From NCBI GenBank assembly GCA_047974625.1, contig JBKECK010000111.1, positions 45,211 through 109,210 on the forward strand: DNA of 64,000 nucleotides. The letters are read 5' to 3'. Of this stretch, positions 41,891-50,578 are shown one piece after another. The position numbers were made by a program, and so were the translations under genes. Numbering within the stretch: position 1 is the first letter of the stretch; each line of letters starts with the position of its first letter. A model generated the notes under the pieces. That model had not been told where the DNA came from. It was given only the letters and a program-made list of their open reading frames with translations, and searched no databases. Source of the stretch: CADEDH01 sp047974625 (GTDB lineage: Bacteria; Actinomycetota; Acidimicrobiia; Acidimicrobiales; SZUA-35).

Positions 41891-44800
41891 TCAGCGTTCG
41901 ACGGTCAGCCGTCGCCGAGGTCCGTCCGAGGGTTCTCCGCATTCGAGGCGGCTGATCCGCTCCTCCCACCCGTCGACCAGGCGACGAGCCGACCCGTAGC
42001 GACCAAGCTCGACGTAGAGCTCGGTGAGCATCGACACCAGGGTCTCGTCCATCGACGCCGCGTCGAGGCCCCGACGGCAGGCCCACACGGCGGCATCGAG
42101 ATCACCGGCGTCACGTTCCAGCCGGGCCAACCGGGCCGCGACCTCGGCCACCTCCGCTTCGAGCTCGGTGGCGAGATGGGTGTGGTCGTCCACCCAGGTC
42201 CAGAATCGAGGGCCGGCCACCGTCAACGGCGCTCCCCGGACCAGGTCAAGTGCGGCTCTCAACCGAAGCCGAACCTCGGCTTCGTCCGCATCGGCGCCGG
42301 CGGCGACCAGCCGTTCGAACTCGGCCAGATCCGTTTCGATCTCCGTCACCTCGTACCGACCGTTCACCACCTCGGGGATCCGGTGACGCCCGACCCGTGA
42401 CCGAAGCTCGGCCAGCAGATTGGGGAACCGGCTGCGGCTGATGACCTGACCGTCCCACAGGGCGTCGACGACGACAGCCCGGCTGGCCGGCCCCCGGCAG
42501 GCCAGGAAGGTCAGCAGACTGAGCTGCTGCGAGGTCAGTTCCGCCTCGAGGCCCACAACCTCGACCGGGCCCAGGACCCGGACCGCCACCCCGGCCGCCG
42601 GCCACACCGCCCCGCTCGCCGGCGGGCCGTCGGGGACAGCGACCTCCGTCCCGGCGCCCGTCTCCATGTCGGCACCGGTGCCGCCATCGCCTCCGGTCTC
42701 CGCGGCGTGGGCCGCGCCGGGCTGGGCGGCGGCGCCCCCAGCCGCGTCGACCAGGACTGTGGGGTCTGCCCCGGCCTCCGGATCGCCGGCCGCGTCGACC
42801 TCGGCGGCCGAGAGCCTGGCGTCGGCGTCGCCGGCCGGTGATCCGGAGGCCCCGTCGAGCGGGGGCCTGGCGTCCAAGTCGGCTCTTGCATCGGCCGCGA
42901 CCGTCGAGACAGCGTCTCCATTCGGATGACCGCCGGCCAGATTGGGGCCAGCGTCGGCCGCGACCGCCGGGCCAGCGTCGCCGTTCGGGTCGCCGCCGGC
43001 CGGACCGGATCCGACCGGCCCGCCGGAGGAGTCGTCGGGTTGGGCGCCGGGGACGTGGCCGGGGTGGGAGGCCGTTGTACCCCCGTCCCCGTTGTCGCTC
43101 CCCTCTGCTGCCGGGTCGGCGAGGTGGAGCACGGTGGTGGACGTGACGGGGACCGGAGCCGGGGAACGTCGACCCGTCGGCGGGGTCGCGGCGTCGCGGC
43201 GGGGCCCGGGCCGATGGCCCGCCCCGCCCTGCGAGACCGCGTCCGGCGGCGCCGGCACGTGCCACCGGACCCCGACCGGCCGGTCGGATCCCGCTTCGGC
43301 ATCGTCGAGCAGCTGGCCGAGCCGCAAGGCGGCCGGGGCCGAGAGCCGCTGGACACAGAACGTGTCGCCCTGGGGTTCGAGGTGGCCCCGGTCGCCCCGG
43401 ACGGTGAGCACGGTGGGGATCGGCTCGGGGGCCGGATCGTCGTGGGAGCCGACCACGACTACTGCCACCGGCAGACGCCGCACCATGGCCCGCCTGACCA
43501 CGGCCCCCAGCCGGTCGAACCCGTCACCGTCGGTGATCACGACGACGGGACCCAGAGGATCGGCCGGCCGGCCGATCCTCTGGGCGTAGGCGCTGGCGTG
43601 CCGGCCGGCGTCGAGGACGTCGCGCGCCTGGTCGAGCCACGGCACCAGTTCGGCGGCCAGATCGTCGGCCTGCTGCCGCCGCACCAGACCATGACCTTCC
43701 GTTCCCTCGATCGTCATCGTGGTGCGCACGTCAACCGCCCCGCCGACCGGTGACGACGCCAGCTCGTGCACCATGGACCGGATCACCGCCATCGGCGTGT
43801 CCCCGAAGCCCCGCACAGCCAGGGCGCCCACCGCCTCCAGGTTCAGCATCAGCCCGGTACCGAGGGTGACCATGGTGGGCGTCACGGGCCGGCCGTGAAA
43901 GGTCAGCAGGTCTTGGTCGGGCACCGCCCGGTTAAGCGTCCAGGTCAGGCCGTCGTCGTCGGTCTCCCACGGAAGGGGTGCCCCCATCGGGTCGGCCGCG
44001 CTCAGGCTTAGCGTGAGGGCGTGGTCGTCGAGGCGGGCCACGACCGGCTGGGCCACGGCCTCCCCCTCCCACGTCGGCCGGCCGGACAGGGACGCGAACG
44101 CGGCCCACAGCCATGGGGCCACCGGATCCATCCCGGTGCGGTGGACGGACCGCTTGACGTCATCGAGGGCGGCCGGTGCCGGGGCCGGAACCCGGCCGGG
44201 CGTCCGGTGGGCCTGACGGAACCGCCGGCGTCGCACCAACCCGATCCAGAGCCCGGCCGCCAGGAGCCCGGCCGCGGCGCCGAGGGGCACGGGCACATCG
44301 GCCGACCAGCCGTCTGCGTCCACAGTCTCGGTGTCGGGGGCGTCGTCGGCGGCCCGCTCCCGTGGAGCCCCGGTGTCAGCGACCGCCGGCGCGGTGCCGG
44401 GGCTCCCCTCCGGGTCCACGGCCGACGCCGGTGGGGCCGGGTTCGACGCCGTCGCCTCCCGGGGATCGGGCTCGGGGCCGTCCTGGCCGCCCGGCGTCGA
44501 AGGAGCGGCCGGGCCGGGGTCCGGTTCCTCCCCGGGCTCGAGCGGGGGACGGACGATCCGATCCCCAGGATGGATCAGATCGGGGTCGGCCAACGACGGA
44601 TTGGCCGCCACCACCTCGTCCAGGTACGCCGCCACCTCGGCCGGTGCCCCGCCCCCGGCGACCTGCCGATCGGCCAGATCCCAGAGCGTGTCGCCCGGGG
44701 TCACCGAATGGACCAGACCATCGGTCACCGCCACCGGGACCCGATCCATCGGGACTGCCGCCCCAACCGGGAGCCTGAGCTCCGTCCCGGGCTGGAGCCG

Positions 44801-45724
44801 GCGGGGGCTGGTCACCGCCGGGTTGAGGGCGAGGACCTCGGTCGTTCGAGCTCCATCACCCAGACTGGCCTCGGCGATCGACCAGATCGTGTCGCCCGGG
44901 GCCACCAACCAGCGTGGGGCGGCGTCCGTGGCCGCCGACGCCGCAGGGCGCACCCCGCTCCGGGGAGCCGCGGTAGCCGGAACGGCCTGATCCGCCGGTC
45001 CGGAGCGCCCGCCCGGATCGGCGGCACCGTCGTACCGGACCGGCCCGTTGGCCACCGCGCCACCTGACAACACCGCGCCACCAGATAACACAGCGCCGTC
45101 TGATAAGACAGCGCCGTCTGATAAATCAGCGCCGTCTGATAAATCAGCGCCGTCTGATAAGACAGCGCCGTCGGCCAACGATGGGTGGTCGGGCCGCGCT
45201 GCTCGGTCAGCGAACGACACGGGGTCGTCGACCGCGGCGGCGTGGAAGCGGGCCGGACCGGGTTGGAGATCGGGACTGGCCGCGGCACCGGCCAGCCCCG
45301 CCACCGGCAGGGGGACCGCCGTGGTGGTCACGGAGGTGATCAGGCCCGCGGCGGCCAGGCCGGAGACCAGGCGGACGGCGAGGACGTTGACCGGTGACAC
45401 CACACCGGGTGCCGGTCGGGCCGGACGGCCGCGGGCGAGCCGCCGGCCGTTGACCACCATCTCCCAGGCGAGGGCCCACACGACCTGGGCCCAGAGCAGC
45501 CACACGACAACGGCGAGGGCCCGGATCACGGTGACGGCGGCCAGGTTTCCCTGGCGGACCGCGGTGCCGACCTCGGCCGGCGACACCCATCCTGCGGGTA
45601 GCGGCCACCCCACCTGGGTGATGAGCAGCCAGGGAACCCCGGCGGTGATGGCGGCCAAGACGACGAGGTGCATCGACCACCGGACAACGGTACGCAGCAT
45701 GGGGAAACCCCTTCGAGGGATCAT
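41891..45724 (-). CDS. Membrane protein with two LysM domains and a BTAD/SARP-type output domain
   Basis: A 1277-aa protein, last gene of the Tad operon. About three membrane segments lie in residues 12-150. A disordered region with hexapeptide repeats (186-224) precedes two LysM domains (271-320, VAPGDTIWSIAEASLG; 338-392, VTPGDTLWDLADRQ), which bind peptidoglycan. A further membrane segment at 477-497 returns the chain to the cytoplasm. A ~250-residue globular part, a long Ala/Gly/Pro/Asp-rich linker and finally residues ~1060-1277 follow. These have a winged-helix start (LTSQQLSLLTFLACRGPASR) and a BTAD helical domain as in SARP regulators. ATG 45724 overlaps the previous stop as ATGA. Confidence 0.8.
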   Translation of the reverse strand: MIPRRGFPMLRTVVRWSMHLVVLAAITAGVPWLLITQVGWPLPAGWVSPAEVGTAVRQGNLAAVTVIRALAVVVWLLWAQVVWALAWEMVVNGRRLARGRPARPAPGVVSPVNVLAVRLVSGLAAAGLITSVTTTAVPLPVAGLAGAAASPDLQPGPARFHAAAVDDPVSFADRAARPDHPSLADGAVLSDGADLSDGADLSDGAVLSDGAVLSGGAVLSGGAVANGPVRYDGAADPGGRSGPADQAVPATAAPRSGVRPAASAATDAAPRWLVAPGDTIWSIAEASLGDGARTTEVLALNPAVTSPRRLQPGTELRLPVGAAVPMDRVPVAVTDGLVHSVTPGDTLWDLADRQVAGGGAPAEVAAYLDEVVAANPSLADPDLIHPGDRIVRPPLEPGEEPDPGPAAPSTPGGQDGPEPDPREATASNPAPPASAVDPEGSPGTAPAVADTGAPRERAADDAPDTETVDADGWSADVPVPLGAAAGLLAAGLWIGLVRRRRFRQAHRTPGRVPAPAPAALDDVKRSVHRTGMDPVAPWLWAAFASLSGRPTWEGEAVAQPVVARLDDHALTLSLSAADPMGAPLPWETDDDGLTWTLNRAVPDQDLLTFHGRPVTPTMVTLGTGLMLNLEAVGALAVRGFGDTPMAVIRSMVHELASSPVGGAVDVRTTMTIEGTEGHGLVRRQQADDLAAELVPWLDQARDVLDAGRHASAYAQRIGRPADPLGPVVVITDGDGFDRLGAVVRRAMVRRLPVAVVVVGSHDDPAPEPIPTVLTVRGDRGHLEPQGDTFCVQRLSAPAALRLGQLLDDAEAGSDRPVGVRWHVPAPPDAVSQGGAGHRPGPRRDAATPPTGRRSPAPVPVTSTTVLHLADPAAEGSDNGDGGTTASHPGHVPGAQPDDSSGGPVGSGPAGGDPNGDAGPAVAADAGPNLAGGHPNGDAVSTVAADARADLDARPPLDGASGSPAGDADARLSAAEVDAAGDPEAGADPTVLVDAAGGAAAQPGAAHAAETGGDGGTGADMETGAGTEVAVPDGPPASGAVWPAAGVAVRVLGPVEVVGLEAELTSQQLSLLTFLACRGPASRAVVVDALWDGQVISRSRFPNLLAELRSRVGRHRIPEVVNGRYEVTEIETDLAEFERLVAAGADADEAEVRLRLRAALDLVRGAPLTVAGPRFWTWVDDHTHLATELEAEVAEVAARLARLERDAGDLDAAVWACRRGLDAASMDETLVSMLTELYVELGRYGSARRLVDGWEERISRLECGEPSDGPRRRLTVER
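45057..45176. repeat. 18-bp tandem repeat, 6 units plus a partial one
   Basis: GCGCCGTCTGATAAGACA and variants start at 45057, 45075, 45093, 45111, 45129, 45147 and partly at 45165. On the coding strand they give [LV]-S-D-G-A-[DV] hexapeptides. The first two units differ most. The unit is AT-richer than the gene around it. Confidence 0.9.
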
Positions 45725-46182
45725 GGGTCGGCGCCGCTCACGGCCACGGCCTGGGCGGTGCCGGAGACCTGGGCGGGAAATCCGGGGAGGGGGAAGCGGT
45801 AGCGGACCGCCACCGTCGCCTCGGTCTCGACCACCGGCCCCTCGATCCGGGTGATCCTGCCGCTGACGACCGACCCGGGGTCGGTCTCGTTCATGGCGAC
45901 CAGTACGGCATCGACATGGTCCTGGGCCCAGGCCGGGTCGAGCTCAGGTCCACCCCCGGCCCGCACCATGTCGGACTGCCCCTGGGCGGCCGCCCGGGCC
46001 AGCGTGGCCGCGGCGGAGGCGGCGACCCGTCGGGCCTGCCACTGCTCGCTGGCCGAGATGAGGGTGAGCACGCCGACCAGGACCGCGGTGATCAGCACCA
46101 GGCCCATCAGGGTGGTGTCGCCGGCCTCGGCCCCGTCCGAGGCCCGGACCCGGGGCCGAACGGGTGGTGGGCCGGGGGTCAC
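45721..46182 (-). CDS. TadE/TadF-like pseudopilin, third copy
   Basis: A 153-aa secreted or membrane protein. After a short basic N-terminus comes GAEAGDTTLMGLVLITAVLVGVLTL, a prepilin-like junction and one membrane helix; the usual Glu at +5 is absent. The rest is extracytoplasmic, with strands near the end (VVETEATVAVRYRFPLPGF) typical of TadE-like proteins (pfam TadE). Such pseudopilins assist Tad pilus assembly or export. Both ends overlap neighbours by 4 nt (ATGA at 45721-45724 and 46179-46182), so the gene is translationally coupled on each side. Confidence 0.7.
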   Translation of the reverse strand: MTPGPPPVRPRVRASDGAEAGDTTLMGLVLITAVLVGVLTLISASEQWQARRVAASAAATLARAAAQGQSDMVRAGGGPELDPAWAQDHVDAVLVAMNETDPGSVVSGRITRIEGPVVETEATVAVRYRFPLPGFPAQVSGTAQAVAVSGADP

Positions 46183-46634
46183 GGGTCCTCCCCCAGCCCC
46201 CCGCCCCGGAACCGGTCGACCATCTCCACCGCGGCCCCGTCGACGATGACCGAACCCGGGAACCCCACCACGACCACGTCACCCAGGTCAACCCGGCAAA
46301 TGACCTGGACCCGGGTCAAGGATCCCGGCTGCTGGTCGCCGGCCACGTCCACGGTGAGGGACGTGCAGGCCACACCTCGCCGGCCGAGGGCATCGGCGAC
46401 CACCGTGCGGGCCACGTCGGCGGCGGCGGCCGGCGAGTACTCGGCACTGGCGGCCCGGGCCGCCATCCGGGCGGCGGCCGCCACGTCGCTCTCGGTGCCC
46501 GTGAGACGCAGGCCACCGCTCGCGAGCATGGACACGAGCAGCAGGCCGGACACCACCCTCGTCATCTCGATGGCGGCCGAGCCCTCGTCTCCACGGTGAC
46601 GGCCCGGCCCCGCCCCGACACCCCGGGGGCTCAC
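46179..46634 (-). CDS. TadE-like pseudopilin, second copy
   Basis: A 151-aa protein with a short positive N-terminus and the prepilin-type junction DEGSAAIEMTRVVSGLLLVS. Glu at position +5 after the Gly is kept, as required for cleavage and assembly of type IV pilin-like proteins. One membrane helix is followed by an outer domain with a conserved pair of Cys (GVACTSLTVD and VICRVDLGD), likely a disulfide. It overlaps the genes on both sides by 4 nt. Of the small proteins in the operon this is the clearest TadE. Confidence 0.75.
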   Translation of the reverse strand: MSPRGVGAGPGRHRGDEGSAAIEMTRVVSGLLLVSMLASGGLRLTGTESDVAAAARMAARAASAEYSPAAAADVARTVVADALGRRGVACTSLTVDVAGDQQPGSLTRVQVICRVDLGDVVVVGFPGSVIVDGAAVEMVDRFRGGGLGEDP

Positions 46635-47014
46635 GGCGGATCCTCCTGGGGACGGAACTCCTCCACGGGGGCGGAGCTGGTGGCCGACACGGTGAAACCG
46701 GACCGGAACGGGACCAGCGACACCACCTGGCCGGACGCGGTGACCGTCACCCGGCCATCGGTCTCGGCCGCTTCGACCGAGCTGCTGACCAGGAGGGAGT
46801 CGCCGGCCGCGGCGACGAGAGCGGCCGCCACCACCTGCCCGTCCCGAGCCGAGGCGTCACGACGGGCCCCGGCGGCGGCGCCGTCTTGGGCCGCCCCGGC
46901 CATCACCTGCTGGGCGTAGTAGGCCAGGGCGACCTGGACCACCAGCATGGCCGCCACCAGGACGAGGCCGGCGGCGATGACCGAGACCACCGCCGAACCG
47001 GAATCGTCGCTCAG
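46631..47014 (-). CDS. TadE-like pseudopilin, first copy (probable CTG start)
   Basis: A protein of about 127 aa. The expected N-terminal DDSGSAVVSVIAAGLVLVAA (prepilin-like junction and membrane helix) is encoded, but no ATG, GTG or TTG precedes it closely in frame. A CTG at 47014 overlaps the upstream stop codon as CTGA, mirroring the ATGA overlaps elsewhere in the operon, so CTG is the likeliest start. The alternative is an internal GTG at the SAVV codons, which would remove the processing site. The outer domain continues to EEFRPQEDPP. Glu +5 is missing. Confidence 0.65.
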   Translation of the reverse strand: MSDDSGSAVVSVIAAGLVLVAAMLVVQVALAYYAQQVMAGAAQDGAAAGARRDASARDGQVVAAALVAAAGDSLLVSSSVEAAETDGRVTVTASGQVVSLVPFRSGFTVSATSSAPVEEFRPQEDPP

Positions 47015-47298
47015 TTGCCGGCCGGGTTGGGGATGGCACCGGCATGCGCCTCCATCCGCGCCACCACCACCGCACCGGCGGCCAGGGCCCCGACCACGAG
47101 GACACCGATGATGGCCACCGTCGAGGTGATCTCGCCCCGATCGTCGGCCAGGTGGGCCCGGAGGCGATGGGCGGCGGCACGACCGGCGCTGGTGATGCGG
47201 ACCTGGGTCCGGAGCAGTCGGGGCCCGGGCGGGGCGGCCTGGTCGGGGCCCGAGACGGGCGAGCCGGGTGGTGACGGTGGTCCAGATGGTGGCAACAC
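47011..47298 (-). CDS. Small pilin-like membrane protein of the Tad operon
   Basis: The C-terminal half holds LADDRGEITSTVAIIGVLVV followed by GALAAGAVVVARM, a prepilin-like RG junction and one membrane helix, then a short tail (EAHAGAIPNPAGN). The size and position after tadC fit a Flp-type pilin or a small pseudopilin, though the Flp Glu-Tyr signature is absent. The start is uncertain: GTG 47298 (95 aa) has an AAGGGG site 10 nt upstream, and ATG 47364 would give 117 aa. The N-terminal Pro-rich stretch looks poorly conserved. It overlaps the next gene by 4 nt. Confidence 0.55.
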   Translation of the reverse strand: MLPPSGPPSPPGSPVSGPDQAAPPGPRLLRTQVRITSAGRAAAHRLRAHLADDRGEITSTVAIIGVLVVGALAAGAVVVARMEAHAGAIPNPAGN

Positions 47299-47475
47299 TG
47301 CGAATGTTCCCCTTGTCGGTTGGTGGCCCGTCGAGGGTCGGCGGGCCGATGGCTCGGGCGTCATGAGACACCCGAGGGATCTCGGGCTCGGCGGGCGGGG
47401 TCGAGGGCCCCGGGCCACCGGCCGGCGGTGGGTGGCCGACCCCCGGTCCGGTCGGCCGGGGGTCGCTCCCGGAGC

Positions 47476-48339
47476 TCATGGTCCGGAGAGGGCCGCGAGG
47501 GCCGGGTAGCCGAGCAGGATGAGGAAGCCGGTGAACATGAGCACCACGGGAAGGGCCATGGTCTCGGACCGCGATTGGGCCCGGGCCTCGACCGCGGCCA
47601 GATCGGCACGGCGGATCGAGACCGCCTTAGTGGCCAGGGTGGATCGCACCTGGGCCCCACCGCCGGCCAGGCTCATGGCTGCCGCCAGGTCGACCAGTTC
47701 CGGCACCCCCAGGCGCCGGCCGAGCTGACCGAGGGCCACCCACGGGGGCTCCTGGCGCACCTGGGCGATGGCCAGGGCCGAGCGGAGCTGGCGGAACGCC
47801 GGGCCGCGGCCCACCTCGACCGCGGCGTACATGGCCGAGTCCGGACCGGCACCGCCGGCCAGCAAGATGGTGACCAGTTCGAGGTAGGCGGCGACGGCGT
47901 GACGGAGCGACCGGCGGGCCGACTCGGCGTCCTGGTGGAGATCCGGTACCGCCCACAGCCAGCCCAGGGCGGCGGCGACCCCGGCCACGACCAGAACCTC
48001 GACCGGGCCGGGTGCCCGGCCCGCCGCCGCCGGCACCACCACGGCCCCGAGCAACCCGAGCGCCGCCCCGAGACCGGCCCAGCGCATCCGGTCGAGCGTC
48101 CAGCGGGCCTGGGACCGGTCGCACACGGCCAGGTCAGCCTCGATCCGGGGCGTCCAGCGGCCCACCACCGCGGCGGGCCACTGGATCCGCCCCGCCGCCA
48201 GGCTCGTCGGGGTACGGGGTTGGTGCAGGTCAGCCACGACGGCGTCCAGGGACCGGACCGGACCCACCAGGCCGGCGGCAGCCAGGAGCAACCCGGCCAC
48301 GGCGGTGGCGGCGAAGAGGGCGGCGAGGACGGTTATCAC
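47476..48339 (-). CDS. tadC: TadC-like type II secretion F-domain protein
   Basis: A 287-aa inner-membrane platform protein of the GspF/TadC family. It has N-terminal membrane helices (VLAALFAATAVAGLLLAAAG and further near residue 80), a cytoplasmic F domain containing AVAAYLELVTILLAGGAGPD, and a C-terminal helix pair. With TadB it forms the platform on which the TadA ATPase acts. ATG 48339 overlaps the tadB stop by 4 nt. Downstream there is a 178-bp gap before the pilin-like gene, the only sizeable gap in the operon apart from the one after cpaB. Confidence 0.82.
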   Translation of the reverse strand: MITVLAALFAATAVAGLLLAAAGLVGPVRSLDAVVADLHQPRTPTSLAAGRIQWPAAVVGRWTPRIEADLAVCDRSQARWTLDRMRWAGLGAALGLLGAVVVPAAAGRAPGPVEVLVVAGVAAALGWLWAVPDLHQDAESARRSLRHAVAAYLELVTILLAGGAGPDSAMYAAVEVGRGPAFRQLRSALAIAQVRQEPPWVALGQLGRRLGVPELVDLAAAMSLAGGGAQVRSTLATKAVSIRRADLAAVEARAQSRSETMALPVVLMFTGFLILLGYPALAALSGP

Positions 48340-49196
48340 CGGGCGTCCTCCACCGGCGACGGGGCCGGGGGCAGGCCGGTGAACAGGCGGGGGGCGGGCT
48401 CGGGGCGGCTCAACTGGACCAGTCCGTGGAGGGCGGCCAGGAACAGGGCGGCGATGATGACGAGCACGAGCTGGCCCAGTGGTTCGCTGTAGGGGCGCAT
48501 GAAGGTGGGCGCGAACAGGCCGAGGGCCACCGACATACCGAGGGTGATCACGACCAGGGCCCGGCTCGACGAGTAGGTGCGGGCCCGGCCGGTCTCGACC
48601 CTCTGCCGCATCGTCGCCTCGGCCCGGGCCGCGTCGGCGATCTCGGTGAGGAGGGCGGGGAGGTTCCGGGCCTGCCCATCGGCCGACATCCCGAGGGCCG
48701 CCACGATCAGATCGGCGATCGGATCGGCGACCTCCTCACCGAACTGGGCCAGACCGGCGGCCAGTGAGGTGCGCTCGGCCCGGGAGGCGAGGTGCCGCAC
48801 GGCGCCGGCGATGGGGTCGGGCGCCACCGCCGCGGTGACCACGACGGCCTCCCTCAGCCCGGCGTGGCTGGCGATGGTGTCCCGCAGCATCTCGGCCCAC
48901 GAGGCCAGGGCCTCGGTGCGGGCCAGGGCGCGGGACCGGGCCCGGTCGGCGGCCACCAGTTCCGGGACCACCACGGCGGTGCCGGCGACGGCCACCGCCA
49001 CGGCGGGCCAGCCGGTGGCCGCCCAGCCGACCATCGCCCCCACCAGGCCGAGACCGGCCACGACCCGCTGGTTCCGACCCGGGGACCAGCGGGTGGGGAA
49101 CGGATCGGGCACCGGGACCAGGCCACTGCCCACCGCCACGAGCAGGACCCCGAGGGCGGCCACCACCCCGACGGCCGCGCCGAGCAGGGCGGTCAC
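48336..49196 (-). CDS. tadB: TadB-like type II secretion F-domain protein
   Basis: A 286-aa protein with two N-terminal membrane helices (LLGAAVGVVAALGVLLVAVG and the VAVAVAGTAVVVPELVAADR region), a cytoplasmic F domain (ASWAEMLRDTIASHAGLREA) and two C-terminal helices (VVITLGMSVALGLFAPTFM and VLVIIAALFLAALHGLVQL). This matches TadB, the partner of TadC in the Tad platform. It overlaps tadA and tadC by 4 nt each, so the three are translated in a coupled way. Confidence 0.82.
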   Translation of the reverse strand: MTALLGAAVGVVAALGVLLVAVGSGLVPVPDPFPTRWSPGRNQRVVAGLGLVGAMVGWAATGWPAVAVAVAGTAVVVPELVAADRARSRALARTEALASWAEMLRDTIASHAGLREAVVVTAAVAPDPIAGAVRHLASRAERTSLAAGLAQFGEEVADPIADLIVAALGMSADGQARNLPALLTEIADAARAEATMRQRVETGRARTYSSSRALVVITLGMSVALGLFAPTFMRPYSEPLGQLVLVIIAALFLAALHGLVQLSRPEPAPRLFTGLPPAPSPVEDAR

Positions 49197-50578
49197 GGCC
49201 GCGCCCCCACCGAGGCCAGGGTGCGGCTGTCGAAGCCGGCCCGCCCCAGCGTCCGGGCCCGGGGCGTGGACAGGTGAGCGAAGCCGCGGGCGCCGTCGTC
49301 AGGATCGTGGCGGTAGACCCGGTTGACGGTGCACCGTTCGCCGTCGTAGCCAGCCACCTCGACCACCTCGGTGACCTGCCGGCGACCGTCGTCGAGCTGG
49401 CCGAGATGGACCACGAAGTCGACGGCCAGCGATAGCTGGTGGTGGGCCACGGCGATGGGCAGCCGGTCCTCGCCGGTGCCGAGGTAGAGGGCGAGTTTGT
49501 CGATGGCGGCCACCGCGGACGGGGCGTGAACGGTGGTGAGGGATGCCTGTCCCTGGGTCATCGCCTTGACCATGGGCACCGCCGCGTCGGAGTCCCTGAC
49601 CTCCCCGCAGACCAGCCAGTCGGGCCGGGCCCGGAGGGCGTGGGTCACCAGGGCCCCTTGGGTAATCGCCCCCTCGCCCTCGGCGTTGGGCTCCCTCTGC
49701 TCCCACGACTCGACGTTGGGGTGGCGGCGGGCGTCGAACAGATCGAGCTCGGCAGTGTCCTCGATGACGATTACGTGGGACAGCGGGGGCAGCTCGGCCA
49801 GGCAGGCCCGGGCCGTGGTGGACTTGCCCGACGACGTGGCCCCGGCGAACACCAGCCGGGTCTCCCCAGAGGCGACCGCGGCCCGCAGCAGGTCGGCGAT
49901 GACCGCGGGCATCATGCCCAGCTCGACCAGGCGGTCGAGGGTGATCCGGCCCAGGGTGTTGCGCCGGAGGGCGAAGCCGACGTGCTGGCTGACGTCCCGG
50001 TGGGCGGCCAGGCGGAGGCCACTGCCCAACCGCATCACGAGGAGCGGCGACTGGGGGTTGAACTGGCGCTCGGTTCGGCCCTTGGTACGGGCGAGGTGGG
50101 CCAGCCAGCTGGCCAGGTCGGCCTCCGACCCCCACAGCGGTTCGGCCAGCCGTTCGACGGTGCCGTTAGAGCGGTACACGTGGACGAGGTCCCAGCGGGA
50201 GGCGGTGATCTCCTCCACGGTGGGGTCGGCCAGCAGCATCTCGATCGGTCCGAGGCCGATGACGTGGGCCAGGACCCGCTCGATCAGACCCTCCTCGTCG
50301 TCGGAGGACAGCCGCTGGATCCCCGAGCGGAGCCGGGATCCGTCGATCTCGTCGAGTCGTTGGCGGACCCGGGCGATGGCCAGGGCCTCCTGGGCAGTGG
50401 CGTCGAGCGGGCGCAGGCCCTGCTCCCCCCGGCGGGCGCTCTCCGCCTCCAGGGCGTCGGCGGCCTCCAGGACCAGTTCGTCGACCAATGCGGTATCGAC
50501 CAATGCGGTACCGACCAATGCGGTATCGACCAATGCGGTACCGACCAATGCGGTACCTACCAGTGGGGTGTCGTTCAT
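49193..50578 (-). CDS. tadA: TadA/CpaF-type secretion ATPase
   Basis: A 461-aa hexameric ATPase that powers Tad pilus assembly. The N-terminal ~35 residues are an odd pentapeptide repeat (T-A-L-V-[GD]). The N-domain includes LGPIEMLLADPTVEEI. Walker A is FAGATSSGKSTTARA, the Asp box is VIVIEDTAELDL, and Walker B with the His box reads RARPDWLVCGEVRDSDA then QASLTTVHAPSA. All catalytic elements are kept. ATG 50578 overlaps the cpaE stop as ATGA. A longer reading to 50656 would overlap cpaE and is rejected. Confidence 0.93.
   Translation of the reverse strand: MNDTPLVGTALVGTALVDTALVGTALVDTALVDELVLEAADALEAESARRGEQGLRPLDATAQEALAIARVRQRLDEIDGSRLRSGIQRLSSDDEEGLIERVLAHVIGLGPIEMLLADPTVEEITASRWDLVHVYRSNGTVERLAEPLWGSEADLASWLAHLARTKGRTERQFNPQSPLLVMRLGSGLRLAAHRDVSQHVGFALRRNTLGRITLDRLVELGMMPAVIADLLRAAVASGETRLVFAGATSSGKSTTARACLAELPPLSHVIVIEDTAELDLFDARRHPNVESWEQREPNAEGEGAITQGALVTHALRARPDWLVCGEVRDSDAAVPMVKAMTQGQASLTTVHAPSAVAAIDKLALYLGTGEDRLPIAVAHHQLSLAVDFVVHLGQLDDGRRQVTEVVEVAGYDGERCTVNRVYRHDPDDGARGFAHLSTPRARTLGRAGFDSRTLASVGARP
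50483..50572. repeat. 15-bp tandem repeat in the 5' end of tadA
   Basis: GACCAATGCGGTAYC is repeated five times from 50483 to 50557, with a degenerate sixth unit to 50572. It encodes T-A-L-V-[GD] pentapeptides right after the start codon. Fifteen bp keeps the frame, so copy-number changes would only alter the N-terminal length. Confidence 0.9.

Noticed and set aside
46631..47479. 282-aa minus-strand reading of the first TadE-like gene
   Set aside because: The added N-terminal part overlaps the pilin-like gene in another frame and is Pro/Arg-rich; only the part after 47014 looks like TadE.
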